From Cohnella zeiphila (lineage in GTDB: Bacteria > Bacillota > Bacilli > Paenibacillales > Paenibacillaceae): a stretch of 64,000 bases of DNA. Shown piece by piece: positions 8,682 through 17,194 of this stretch. The DNA lies in contig NZ_JACJVO010000010.1 of NCBI RefSeq assembly GCF_014212055.1, forward strand, positions 100,333 through 164,332. The letters run 5' to 3'. The number at the start of each line of letters is the position of its first letter. The stretch's first letter is position 1. Both the position numbers and the translations under genes were made by a program. A model generated the notes under the pieces. That model was not told the DNA's origin, did not search any database, and saw nothing but the letters and a program-made list of their open reading frames with translations.

Positions 8682-9716
8682 ATGCGACAAGGGGATTCCG
8701 CGCATATGAGAAAAGCCTGGAAACGCACGCTGCTGGCCTTCGTCGCCTTGGTGATCGTCGCGCTCGCGGTCGGCGGCTGGAAAATATACGGCACTTATCA
8801 CGAGCTCGATCAGATGCAAAAGCCGCAAGATCAATCCCTGTTCGGACAATTCACGGAAAAGCCGGAGGAAAAGCCGCCGGAATGGACCGGTACCGAGCGG
8901 GTCAACATTCTGCTGATGGGCGGCGACGCTCGCGGACTGCGCAAAGGCGAAGTGCCCCGCTCGGACTCGATGATGGTCGCTTCGTTCGACCCGGTCACCA
9001 AGAAAGCGCATCTCTTCTCGATTCTCCGGGACACGTACGTCTCCATTCCCGACCACGGCAAGGAGCGCATCAATGCGGCGCTTGCGCTCGGCGGCCCGAA
9101 CCTGGCGATGAAGACGGTCGGCAACTTGCTCGGTCTTGACATTCAGTATTATGTTTACGTCGATTTTCAAGGGTTCATCAAGCTGGTGGACGCGATCGGC
9201 GGCGTCGACTTCTACGTGGAGAAGGATATGCACTACACGGACGCGGCGGACGACCACAAGTACGATATCGATCTGAAAAAAGGCCAGCAGCACCTGGACG
9301 GCGAGCACGCGCTGCAGTACGTGCGCTTCCGCCACGACGCGATGAGCGACTTCACGCGGACGGAGCGGCAGCGCGCCTTCCTCGGCGCCATCGCCGACAA
9401 GCTGAAGAGCGGCTGGAACCTGTTCAAGCTGCCGGACATCCTGAACAAGATCAATCCGTATATCGAGACGAACCTGTCCGTGAACGATATGCTCAAGCTG
9501 GCCAGCCTCGGCTACAAGTCGCATGAAGCCGGCTCCGCCCAGGTTCCGCCGATGGATCTGATCTCCGACGAGCGCGAAGGCGGCGCGGCGGTTCTCGGCG
9601 TGAAGGACCTCGACGCGCTGAAAGGCTTCGTGCAGCAGCAGCTCGCCGCGGATACGACGGAAGCGACGCCTTCTCCGTCGGCGTCTTCGTCCGCCTCGGC
9701 TTCGGCCTCCCCGTAA
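8682..9716 (+). CDS. LytR-CpsA-Psr (LCP) family cell-wall glycopolymer transferase
   Basis: A 344-residue membrane-anchored enzyme of the LCP family, which attaches teichoic acid-like or other anionic polymers to peptidoglycan from lipid-linked precursors. A single N-terminal membrane helix (LLAFVALVIVALAVGGW, about residues 15-31) is followed by the extracellular catalytic domain. Family signatures are visible: NILLMGGDARGL, RSDSMMVASFDP, FSILRDTYV, GKERINAALALGG and ALQYVRFRHDAMSDFTRTER, which supply the arginines and aspartates that bind the pyrophosphate lipid. The C-terminus ends in a low-complexity Pro/Ser/Ala tail. AAGGGGGAG precedes the ATG. A strong terminator follows directly, so it is probably transcribed alone. 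Confidence 0.93.
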   Translation: MRQGDSAHMRKAWKRTLLAFVALVIVALAVGGWKIYGTYHELDQMQKPQDQSLFGQFTEKPEEKPPEWTGTERVNILLMGGDARGLRKGEVPRSDSMMVASFDPVTKKAHLFSILRDTYVSIPDHGKERINAALALGGPNLAMKTVGNLLGLDIQYYVYVDFQGFIKLVDAIGGVDFYVEKDMHYTDAADDHKYDIDLKKGQQHLDGEHALQYVRFRHDAMSDFTRTERQRAFLGAIADKLKSGWNLFKLPDILNKINPYIETNLSVNDMLKLASLGYKSHEAGSAQVPPMDLISDEREGGAAVLGVKDLDALKGFVQQQLAADTTEATPSPSASSSASASASP

Positions 9717-9741
9717 ACCGCCGCCGCGGGCGTCAGATTCG

Positions 9742-9776
9742 AAAGCCGCACTCTCCCGGGAGGGCGGCTTTCTTTT
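9742..9776 (+). terminator. rho-independent terminator after the LCP gene
   Basis: AAAGCCGC and GCGGCTTT form the outer stem around an inner palindrome CTCCCGGGAG, followed by TCTTTTG. It starts 25 bases after the LCP stop codon. Confidence 0.85.
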
Positions 9777-10260
9777 GTGGAGGCCGCGAGGGCGGACAGG
9801 CTGCCGCAGGTTATGGGCGGGATGCCGCCGGGAGCGGAGTGCTGCCCATCGGGAGTGGGCGGGTTGTCGCCGGAAGCGGGAGTGCCGCCGTTTGGAACGG
9901 GCAATCTTGCGCCGAAAACGGCAGGCTGCGCCGGGAACGGACAAGGCTGCCGCGATTCGGCCGGCGGAACGGCGGCGCGGCTTTCGTCGCTTCGCAACGC
10001 AGGGCCGGGTTGCCCCGACGGTTCCCCCCGAACGGGCAAACCTGCAAAAGTGCAGGCTTTCGAGCCGGCACGGGCCATTTTCACCATAATGCCTGCAAAA
10101 ATGCAGGAATTTCATTCCGGATGCCGCGTTAAGAGGCTGCAGTCCGCCAAAAAACTGCATTTTTGCAGTTCTCGCTATTCGATGGACGGCTGGCGGAGGA
10201 AAAAACTGCATTTTTGCAGGTTTTGAGCGAGCGATATTACGAAAAGAGGGCGTGAAGAGG
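9777..10260. repeat. 484-bp intergenic region with four spaced TGCA palindromes
   Basis: No gene is supported. Four copies of a palindromic core (CCTGCAAAAGTGCAGG, CCTGCAAAAATGCAGG, CTGCATTTTTGCAG, CTGCATTTTTGCAG) are centred at 10048.5, 10099.5, 10161.5 and 10212.5, giving spacings of 51, 62 and 51 bp. The first two and last two are in opposite orientation. The last copy lies about 40 bases upstream of the aminomutase start. The remainder (9777-10040) is GC-rich sequence with several short open frames that lack ribosome sites. Confidence 0.8.
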
Positions 10261-11577
10261 ATGAATCGAGCCGAATCGGCAAAATTGTACGAAGAAGCGC
10301 AGCGGCACATCGTCGGAGGGGTGAACAGCCCGTCCCGGTCGTTCAAAGCGGTGGGCGGAGGCGCTCCCGTGTTCATGAAGCGGGCGAAAGGCGCCTACTT
10401 TTGGGATGTTGACGGCAACCGTTACCTCGACTACCTCGCGGCGTTCGGCCCGATCATTACCGGCCATGCGCACCCCCGCGTGACGGAAGCGATCGTGGAA
10501 GCCGCGCAGAACGGCACGCTGTACGGCACGCCGACCGAGAACGAGATCGAGCTGGCGCGGCAGCTGAAGGAAGCAGTCCCGTCGCTGGATAAGGTGCGTT
10601 TCGTCAACTCGGGCACCGAGGCCGTCATGACGACGATCCGCGTCGCGCGGGCGGCGACGGGCCGCACGAAGATCATCAAGTTCGCCGGCTGCTACCACGG
10701 TCACTCGGACCTCGTGCTCGTCGCGGCCGGATCCGGCCCGTCGACGCTCGGCATCCCCGACAGCGCCGGCATCCCCGGCAGCATCGCCGGCGAAGTGATC
10801 ACGGTGCCGTTCAACGATCTGAACGGCCTCAAGCTGGCGCTCGAGCGCTGGGGGCCGGAGACGGCCGCCGTGCTGGTCGAGCCGATCGTCGGCAACTTCG
10901 GGATGGTCATGCCGAAGCCCGGCTTCCTCGAAGGCGTCTGCCGCATGGCGCGCGAAGCGGGGGCGCTCGTGATTTACGACGAAGTGATCACGGCGTTCCG
11001 CTTCCATTACGGCACGACGCAGACGTATTCGGCGGCTTTTCCGGATCTCGCGGCGATCGAACCGGACCTGACCGCGCTCGGCAAGATCATCGGCGGCGGC
11101 CTGCCGATCGGCGCCTACGGCGGACGGCGCGAGGTGATGGAGCAGGTCGCGCCGCTGGGGCCCGCCTATCAGGCCGGCACGATGGCGGGCAATCCCGCTT
11201 CCGTCGCCGCGGGCCTGGCCTGCCTCGGCGTGCTGCGCGAGCCCGGCGTCTACCCGCGCATGGAGGCGCTGACGACGCGGCTCGCGGCCGGCCTGCAGAC
11301 GGCGGCCGGCCGGAACGGCATCTCGCTCACCGTCAACCGGATCGCCGGCGCGCTCTCGACCCATTTTTGCGATCACCCGGTTACCGACTACGCCGAAGCC
11401 CAGGATACGGACGGAGAGCTGTTCGCCCGATTCTTCCGCGAGATGCTGGAGCGCGGCATCTACCTTGCACCGTCCAAGTACGAGGCCTGGTTCCTGACGA
11501 CCGAGCACACGGACGCCGACATCGACGCCACGCTGGAAGCGGCGGAAGCGTCTTTCCGCGCCATCGCGGCGCGATGA
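10261..11577 (+). CDS. hemL: glutamate-1-semialdehyde 2,1-aminomutase, GsaB type
   Basis: A 438-residue pyridoxal-phosphate enzyme that converts glutamate-1-semialdehyde to 5-aminolevulinate in the C5 route to heme. Class III aminotransferase signatures are clear: [74 protein letters not shown] and the Schiff-base lysine in [19 protein letters not shown]. The N-terminus resembles Bacillus GsaB, a second paralogue, more closely than the main HemL of the hem operon, so another copy probably exists elsewhere in the genome. I start at the ATG at 10261; a GTG at 10252 in the same frame is possible, since AGAGGG lies upstream of both. A hairpin terminator follows. Confidence 0.93.
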   Translation: MNRAESAKLYEEAQRHIVGGVNSPSRSFKAVGGGAPVFMKRAKGAYFWDVDGNRYLDYLAAFGPIITGHAHPRVTEAIVEAAQNGTLYGTPTENEIELARQLKEAVPSLDKVRFVNSGTEAVMTTIRVARAATGRTKIIKFAGCYHGHSDLVLVAAGSGPSTLGIPDSAGIPGSIAGEVITVPFNDLNGLKLALERWGPETAAVLVEPIVGNFGMVMPKPGFLEGVCRMAREAGALVIYDEVITAFRFHYGTTQTYSAAFPDLAAIEPDLTALGKIIGGGLPIGAYGGRREVMEQVAPLGPAYQAGTMAGNPASVAAGLACLGVLREPGVYPRMEALTTRLAAGLQTAAGRNGISLTVNRIAGALSTHFCDHPVTDYAEAQDTDGELFARFFREMLERGIYLAPSKYEAWFLTTEHTDADIDATLEAAEASFRAIAAR

Positions 11578-11588
11578 ACCTTTGACAC

Positions 11589-11616
11589 ATGGCGCCGGGC
11601 TCCCGGCGCCATTTCC
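11589..11616 (+). terminator. rho-independent terminator after hemL
   Basis: A near-perfect stem ATGGCGCCGGG/CCCGGCGCCAT with a very small loop is followed by TTTC. It lies 12 bases after the hemL stop codon. Confidence 0.75.
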
Positions 11617-11621
11617 TATGT

Positions 11622-11834
11622 TCACCGCCGAATCGGGTTTGGAGAGGCACTATGTTGAACGGTGCCCGTTTTGTTGAATGGCTCATCTGCCATCCACTGT
11701 TCCAATACTTCCGGATCCTTAAGCCGCGCCGGGAAGCCGTAACGCTACAGCTCATCGTTGGCAGCTGTAAGCGGATCGTAGCTGGACGGAGGCTCGGGAA
11801 GAGCCGTTTCCGCAACGTCGGTTCCTCTTCATAA
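11622..11834 (-). pseudogene. possible decayed gene fragment, unidentified
   Basis: In one minus-strand frame the sequence reads PEPPSSYDPLTAANDEL, an in-frame TAG stop, then RYGFPARLKDPEVLEQW and about 25 further residues to a TGA. The Pro-rich lead followed by DPLTA..DEL..YGFP.R looks like a real protein motif that I have seen in the N-terminal part of secreted bacterial hypothetical proteins, but I cannot name the family. There is no start codon or ribosome site, and an upstream stop closes the frame. It is best treated as a possible relic. Confidence 0.25.
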
Positions 11835-12329
11835 GCCTGCGGGACCTCTTCAGCGACCTGATGACAGCGGAAGCTTGGCTCGCCGAATCGCGCCACACGT
11901 AAGATAAAGCAAACCGCAAACATGTAACCGCTGCCGCTTCCGGAACGTTCCATCCGAGCTTCTGCTCTATGAATGCCTTCTCCCATTCCGATTTCTAGGA
12001 CGATTCAAAGCAGTTAATCAACGGAAAAATCGACGGAACATGCGAGGTTATTGCTTTTCGACACGAACTCGGAACAGAATGCGGAGGCGCGGGCTGATTA
12101 GTTGCTTTTGGACACTTAGTCGTCGGGCGCGTGATCGCTGCCGGAGCGCTACCGAACCAGCAGCGGGTCAAAGCGACAGGACTCGCAGCCCGGCAGAGCG
12201 GCAGCCTGCCGCTTCTGCCGGATTGCGGCCTTGAGAATAACGGCCTATCGTAACTTACGGCCTGCCCTGTTGCGGCCTGCCGGCTTGGCCCGAACTGGCA
12301 ATGAGTCCATTCCCCTTTCCCGGGACCGC
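11835..12329. other. intergenic region without a supported gene
   Basis: About 500 bases between the hemL side and the end of the phosphatase gene. A hairpin (CGGCAGAGCGGCAG with TGCCGCTTCTGCCG, 12191-12220) lies 110 bases after the phosphatase stop on the minus strand but has no T run. Minus-strand sequence at 11880-12000 stays open for about 60 codons (containing WEKAFIEQKLGWNVPEAAA) without a start or homology I recognise. Confidence 0.4.
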
Positions 12330-13034
12330 TCAAATTCCGACTCCCGAGAACGATGCGATACGGTAGTCGGTGTAGACGCCCGGCTGGGCGGTCGAGCAGG
12401 AATAGGACAGGCCGCCGGTCAGGTCGACCAGCGTCAGGCGGCAGCCGTGCTTGGCGCCGGTGTCGATGCCGATCCGGTCCGGACCGAACCAGAGCTCGCC
12501 GGCCGGCGCTCCCAGCTTGAAGGTCGGCGTATGGCCGAACACGACGGTATACGGAAGCCTTTCCGCCTGACTCCGGCTCTGACCTTGCCCCTGTCCTTGC
12601 CCCTGATCTTGCCCCAGTCCCGCTCCCTGCCCCCAAAATTCCTGGCGAATGCCGATCAGATCGGACGCCCGCTGCTGCTCGAGGGGGACGCCCGGCCGGA
12701 TGCCGGCATGGACGAACAGCCAATCCCCTCCGTCCCGCCAATAGAGCGGCGTCTCCTTCAGGAAAACCAAATCCGCCGAGTCCTCCGGCAGCCCATTCCC
12801 TTCGGCGGAAAGCTCGAGCAGCCACCGCTCCATGTTGCCGAGCAGCGCCTTCGCCCCTTCCGCCGTCCATTGCCGCACCGCGCCAAGCGCGTCCCAGGTA
12901 TCGCGGCCGCGGTCGATAAAATCGCCGAGCAAATACAATCGGTCGGTCCCCGGAATATAATCGGCCATGCTCAGGAGCGAGCGCGCTCCCTCCGCATGGC
13001 CGTGAATGTCCGAGATCGCTAAGATGCGAGACAT
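12330..13034 (-). CDS. PrpE/ApaH-like calcineurin-type phosphatase
   Basis: A 234-residue cytoplasmic two-metal phosphatase. The metal-binding motifs appear in order: ISDIHGH (residues 8-14), GDFIDRGRDTW (37-47), GNMERW (replacing the usual GNHE), WLFVHAG and VVFGHTPTF. This pattern fits the bacterial serine/threonine phosphatase and Ap4A-hydrolase-like branch. An unusual Gly/Gln/Ser-rich insert (GQDQGQGQGQGQSRSQ, about residues 140-157) lies before the last metal motif. The ATG at 13034 has GGGGGGAG upstream, and the gene begins 12 bases after the ABC ATPase. Because it is the last gene of that importer operon, it may act on the imported phosphate ester rather than on proteins (inference). 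Confidence 0.85.
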   Translation of the reverse strand: MSRILAISDIHGHAEGARSLLSMADYIPGTDRLYLLGDFIDRGRDTWDALGAVRQWTAEGAKALLGNMERWLLELSAEGNGLPEDSADLVFLKETPLYWRDGGDWLFVHAGIRPGVPLEQQRASDLIGIRQEFWGQGAGLGQDQGQGQGQGQSRSQAERLPYTVVFGHTPTFKLGAPAGELWFGPDRIGIDTGAKHGCRLTLVDLTGGLSYSCSTAQPGVYTDYRIASFSGVGI

Positions 13035-13046
13035 GATCTCCCCCCT

Positions 13047-14168
13047 TCAACCCGGCAGCGGATAAAGGAACGTATCGGCGACGGGAACGACGAGATGCCC
13101 CGTCGTCCCTGACGCCAGCGGTTCGTGGTGGAACAGGGCAAGCCTGCGTCCGGGCGCGCCCTCCGCGAGCACTCGCCAGCGGTTCCCTTCGAACGAGCTG
13201 TGCACGACCCGGGCGGCGATCCGGTTGAACGGCGAGTTCGCGGACGATTCCGCCGCGGCCGCCACTTCGTCGGCTTCCGCCCCGATCGCCGTCTCCCAGC
13301 TCGCCGCATCCGGCCGGAACAGCGCTTCGGCTTGCTTCATTCGATTGTTCCAAACGACCGGAGAAGCTCCCCGTACGATCGTGGAGCCGATCTGAAGCGC
13401 CGGCACGCCTTCTTCGAACATGGATTCGCCTTCGAGCCGGTTGCCGGCTCCGAGCAGCGAAGCGGCCGACGGCGTCGCCGGGAGCCGGTAGCAGGCGTGC
13501 GGACGGTCGATCTGATCGATCGCCCCATTGCGCATCATGACCAGCCGGTCCGCCATCGCGAACGCTTCCTCCGGATCGTGGGTCACATGGAACACGGTCG
13601 TGCCCAGTCTGCGGAACAGGTAGGACATCTCCGTCCGCATCTCGATGCGCAGCCGCATGTCCAGGTTGGACAGCGGCTCGTCGAGCAGCAGCAGGTCCGG
13701 CTCCGTCGCCAGCGCGCGGGCGATCGCCACCCGCTGCTGCTGTCCGCCGGACAATTGCGCGGGCAAGCGCTGCGCGAAGCTCTCCAGGTGCAGCATGGCC
13801 AGCAGCTCGCTTACCTTTTCCTTGATGTCCGCCGCCGAGTTCTTTTTTCTTTTCAAGCCGTAGGAAATGTTGTCGTACACCGTCATATGCGGCCAGAGCG
13901 CATAGTCCTGGAAAACCATATTGATACGCCGTTTCTCCGGCGGAACGAAGCGGCTTCCCGACGACACGGTCTCGCCGCGCAGCCGGATCTCGCCGCCGTC
14001 CGGCTGCTGCAGACCCGCGATGAGCTGCAGCAGCGTCGACTTGCCGCAGCCGGACGGGCCGAGCACGCTGATGATTTCGCCCGGGGACACGCTGAAGCCG
14101 ATGCCGGCCAGCGCCGTCTGCCCGCCGTATTTTTTTTGCAAATCCACGACTTCCAGAATCGGATCCAT
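13047..14168 (-). CDS. ABC transporter ATP-binding protein, FbpC/PotA type
   Basis: A 373-residue ATPase for the adjacent importer. Walker A is GPSGCGKSTLLQLI, the Q-loop region MVFQDYALWPHMTV, the signature LSGGQQQRVAIARALA and Walker B DLLLLDEPLSNLDMRL; a C-terminal TOBE-like domain runs from about residue 240. This is the class that serves iron(III), putrescine and 2-aminoethylphosphonate importers. The start at 14168 (MDPILEVVDLQKKYGG) has AAGGAG ten bases upstream and follows the permease stop by five bases. Confidence 0.9.
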   Translation of the reverse strand: MDPILEVVDLQKKYGGQTALAGIGFSVSPGEIISVLGPSGCGKSTLLQLIAGLQQPDGGEIRLRGETVSSGSRFVPPEKRRINMVFQDYALWPHMTVYDNISYGLKRKKNSAADIKEKVSELLAMLHLESFAQRLPAQLSGGQQQRVAIARALATEPDLLLLDEPLSNLDMRLRIEMRTEMSYLFRRLGTTVFHVTHDPEEAFAMADRLVMMRNGAIDQIDRPHACYRLPATPSAASLLGAGNRLEGESMFEEGVPALQIGSTIVRGASPVVWNNRMKQAEALFRPDAASWETAIGAEADEVAAAAESSANSPFNRIAARVVHSSFEGNRWRVLAEGAPGRRLALFHHEPLASGTTGHLVVPVADTFLYPLPG

Positions 14169-14173
14169 GGGCT

Positions 14174-15859
14174 TCAGACTCCTTGTTTCTTCGGTTTGAG
14201 CAGCCGTTCCAGCACGAGGATGATCGCCACGACGATGCCGCCGCCGGTCAAGGTGGCGGCCGACGCGTAGCCGAGCTTCAAGTCTTCGAACGCCTTGTTG
14301 ATCACGACCGGAAGGGTCATGAAGTTCGGCGGGAACAGGATCGAAGTAACCGCCAGATCGAAGACGCTCGATCCGAACGCCGCGAGCGCCGCCGAGACGA
14401 GCGCGCCCCTCATCAGCGGCAGCAGAATCGTCCGGATTCTCCGGCCGAAGGATGCGCCCTGCATTTGCGCGGCGGACAGCAGCCCCTTCGGCACCTTGGC
14501 CATCGCCCCGGTCACGACGCGGGTAATAACGGGGATCGCCCCCGCCACGCCGGCCAGCACGAGAATGGCGGGCTTGCCGTACAGCAGCAGGCCGATCTTC
14601 TCCAGCCAGGCCTGGTTCCAAATAAAGATATAGCCGATACCGAGCACGACGCCCGGAACCGCCAGCGAGATCAGAGAGATGACATCGACCGTCTGGCGCA
14701 GCGCGAACCCGGAGTACGTCAGTACGTACGAGACGAAAAAGCCGACGATCAGCCCGACGCAGGCGGCGCTGGCGGCGATCTCCAGCGAATGGAGCAGTCC
14801 CCCGCCGAGCTGGCCGCCTGGGTCGAACAGTTGGCCGTAAAATTCCCAAGTAAACGAGACGCCCTCCGTACCGTTCGAACGCGTCAGCGAAGTAAGCACA
14901 TTCGAGACGAACGGGATTCCCGCAGCCAATAGCAGCAGCAGCGCGTTGCCGGCCGCCAGCAGCCATTTTCCGCGGGCGGGCAGACGGGCAGACGAACGGG
15001 TCGCGCGGGCCGTCAAAAAATCGAATCGGGACTTGCGCATTACGTAAAATTGCAAGCCCATGGCGAGCGCGATCAGCAGCACGAGATAAAAGCTCAGTAC
15101 GCCGGCCATGTCGAAACGGATCGGCGACGTGTACAGCGCCGAATAGATCGAATACGGCAACGTCGGAAAACGGAACACCGCCGCGATCGAAGCCGGGAGG
15201 CCGAAGTCCCCGACCGTATCCATGAAGACGAGCATCGCGCCGGAGCAGTAGGCCGGCAGCAGCAGCGGAGCCTCGATCGTCCGCCAGACCGTCCACGGAC
15301 GCCCTCCGTTCAGGCGGCCCGCTTCGCCGAGCCGGTCCACCCGCCACTCCAGCGCCGTATGCACCGACAGATAAGCGAACGGAAATTTGCTGAGCGCCAT
15401 GACGACGATAAGCCCCATGGGCGTAAACACGGCGCCGTGTACCCAATGCCAGCCGAACCATTGGTTCGCCAGCCCGTTCGCGGCCGCGAACATGACCCAG
15501 CCCTGCGCCAGAATGAAGGACGGCGTAATGAGCAGCAGCCAGACGGCCGTGTCGAGCAGCCGTGCGCCCGGGAACGTCCATCTGGACCGGATCGTCGCCA
15601 GCGCGGCTCCGATCGCGGTGCCGAGCACCGTCGTTCCCAGGCCGAGAATCAGCGTGTTTTTGAGCGACTGATACCAAAGCGGGCGTTTGAATACATCGAG
15701 CAAGAGCGACAGATCGCCCAGCTTCCATTCCCCGAAGAAAACGCCGGGCAGCAGCACCTGGATGACGACGGCCGCCAGCGGAAGCAGGATAAGAAGAACA
15801 AGGACGGCCAGCACCAGCCAGCCCGTCCTGTTCCCGTTAGCGAAGAGGCGCGATATCAT
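14174..15859 (-). CDS. ABC transporter permease, fused double-domain FbpB type
   Basis: A 561-residue permease with two homologous halves of about six membrane segments each, as in FbpB- and phosphonate-type importers. Two EAA-like docking loops are visible: RLGEAGRLNGGRPWTVWRTI in the first half and LLSAAQMQGASFGRRIRTIL in the second. The start codon lies four bases after the binding-protein stop and has only a weak ribosome site, so translation is probably coupled. Because both membrane halves are in one protein, no second permease gene is needed. Confidence 0.9.
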   Translation of the reverse strand: MISRLFANGNRTGWLVLAVLVLLILLPLAAVVIQVLLPGVFFGEWKLGDLSLLLDVFKRPLWYQSLKNTLILGLGTTVLGTAIGAALATIRSRWTFPGARLLDTAVWLLLITPSFILAQGWVMFAAANGLANQWFGWHWVHGAVFTPMGLIVVMALSKFPFAYLSVHTALEWRVDRLGEAGRLNGGRPWTVWRTIEAPLLLPAYCSGAMLVFMDTVGDFGLPASIAAVFRFPTLPYSIYSALYTSPIRFDMAGVLSFYLVLLIALAMGLQFYVMRKSRFDFLTARATRSSARLPARGKWLLAAGNALLLLLAAGIPFVSNVLTSLTRSNGTEGVSFTWEFYGQLFDPGGQLGGGLLHSLEIAASAACVGLIVGFFVSYVLTYSGFALRQTVDVISLISLAVPGVVLGIGYIFIWNQAWLEKIGLLLYGKPAILVLAGVAGAIPVITRVVTGAMAKVPKGLLSAAQMQGASFGRRIRTILLPLMRGALVSAALAAFGSSVFDLAVTSILFPPNFMTLPVVINKAFEDLKLGYASAATLTGGGIVVAIILVLERLLKPKKQGV

Positions 15860-15863
15860 CGGC

Positions 15864-17024
15864 TTACTTCACCGAGTTGTCGGCGAACCACATCTTGATC
15901 TCGGCTTCGTTCTTGGAAGCCCAAGGGGCGTCGGCGACGACCAGCTTGGCGTTCGCGTCGCGGTCCGGCTTCGCCGTTACGCCTTGAATGCTCGGCTCGA
16001 AGTAGCTTTCGTCGCCCTTGTCGATGAGAGCTTGCTGCGTCTTCGGGTCGAGGAGGAATTCGACGAACGCTTTGGCCGCGTCCGCGTGCTGCGTGTTCTT
16101 CTGAATGGCCGCCACCCGCACGGAGCCCGGCGATCCGTCTTCCGGCCATACGATATTGATCGGCGCGCCGCCGTTCTTGTACGCATACGCGTTGCTCTCC
16201 TGCAGCGCGGCCACTTGAATTTCTCCGCCCTTCAGCGCGTCGGTCACGTTCGGATTTTTCGGATAGACGTGAACGCCGTTCTTAATCAGGCTGCTGAAAT
16301 AGTCCTTGCCGGCATCCATGCCGAGCGATTGGAAGAAGTACGCGACGAACGGGTAAGCGGGAGCCGCAACGGCAGGATCCGCCATCCCGACCATGTTCTT
16401 GAACTTCGGATCGGCCAGGTCCTTCCACGTCTTCGGCGCGCTCGCTTCATCGAACTTGCCCGTGTTGTACACGATGACGCCGGCGGCGTGCGTTCCGGTC
16501 GGGTAGTAGCCTTGGCTGGCGGGCACGAATTTCTTCGCGAAGTCGGTCAGCTTGTCCGCTCCCTTCGGCGCCCATCCGTCGAGCAGCTGGCCCGACTCGT
16601 CGAGCCCTTCGATCGAAGGCATCGAGTCCATCCAGACGACGTCCCAATGCGGGTTGCCCTTCTCGGCTTCGATGCGGGACATGATCTCGGCGCCGTTGCC
16701 CGAGACGATGTTCAGCTTGTAGCCGGTCTGCTCCTCGAACATCGGCTTGACGATGTCGTCGAAATCGTTCAGATACACGGTCAGCGTCTCGCCGTTGCCG
16801 TTGGCGGCGGAAGGAGAAGCGCCGGCGTCTGAGGCCGACGGAGAAGCGGAAGCCGACTCGGACGCGGGAGCCGTGGAAGCGGCCTCCGTGGATGCCGGAG
16901 CGGACGAAGCGCCCGCGTTGCCGCCGTTGCTGCCGTTGTCCGAATTGCCGCATGCGGCTGCGACCATCGTCAATCCGAGCAGAGTGGCCGCCGTCAGCGC
17001 GCGGTTGTTGCGAATTGGATTCAT
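15864..17024 (-). CDS. ABC transporter solute-binding lipoprotein, Fe(III)/phosphonate/polyamine class
   Basis: A 386-residue lipoprotein with the lipobox AAAC at cysteine 25, followed by an unusually long Ser/Ala/Pro linker (about residues 30-75). The mature part has ETLTVYLNDFDDIVKPMFEEQTG and WDVVWMDSMPSIEGLDESG, typical of periplasmic-binding-protein cluster members for iron(III), 2-aminoethylphosphonate or putrescine. GYYPTGTHAAGVIVYNTGKF contains a Tyr pair, but this alone does not prove iron binding. The ATG at 17024 is preceded by GGGGGA; the GTG at 17063 in the same frame has no ribosome site. It is the first gene of a four-gene operon and is divergent from a LysR regulator. Confidence 0.88.
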   Translation of the reverse strand: MNPIRNNRALTAATLLGLTMVAAACGNSDNGSNGGNAGASSAPASTEAASTAPASESASASPSASDAGASPSAANGNGETLTVYLNDFDDIVKPMFEEQTGYKLNIVSGNGAEIMSRIEAEKGNPHWDVVWMDSMPSIEGLDESGQLLDGWAPKGADKLTDFAKKFVPASQGYYPTGTHAAGVIVYNTGKFDEASAPKTWKDLADPKFKNMVGMADPAVAAPAYPFVAYFFQSLGMDAGKDYFSSLIKNGVHVYPKNPNVTDALKGGEIQVAALQESNAYAYKNGGAPINIVWPEDGSPGSVRVAAIQKNTQHADAAKAFVEFLLDPKTQQALIDKGDESYFEPSIQGVTAKPDRDANAKLVVADAPWASKNEAEIKMWFADNSVK

Positions 17025-17121
17025 CGGTGATATCCCCCTAGCGATCATTTGGTATAGCTTCACTTTAAAGGGGGATTGTCAGCGGAACGTCAGCGGAATG
17101 ATAAACGGAAGTTAAACATTG

Positions 17122-17157
17122 TCTATGTATATTGATCATTTCATAGATGTTATCTAT
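17122..17157. promoter_or_regulatory. LysR-type operator between importer and regulator
   Basis: A perfect inverted repeat ATAGAT-GTT-ATCTAT at 17143-17157 contains the classical LysR T-N11-A box (TAGATGTTATCTA). A second, overlapping dyad, TCTATG (17122-17127) and CATAGA (17142-17147), lies next to it. The site is 38 bases before the regulator start and about 120 bases before the importer start, as expected for a regulator that controls itself and a divergent target. Confidence 0.75.
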
Positions 17158-17194
17158 ATTGAAAATGAACAAGCATCCGGGAGGGGGAACAACG

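Noticed and set aside
8607..10376. 589-codon minus-strand frame over the LCP gene and repeats
   Set aside because: It is antisense to a clear LCP gene and crosses its terminator and the palindrome array; no recognisable domain.
10237..11625. 462-codon minus-strand frame over hemL
   Set aside because: Antisense shadow of hemL; no start signal and low-complexity Arg/Asp composition.
11995..13353. 452-codon minus-strand frame across the phosphatase gene
   Set aside because: It is a different frame over the supported phosphatase and ATPase genes, with no domain of its own.
15864..17024. Calling the importer an iron transporter outright
   Set aside because: The family also carries phosphonates and polyamines; the Tyr pair is not diagnostic and the operon ends with a phosphatase.
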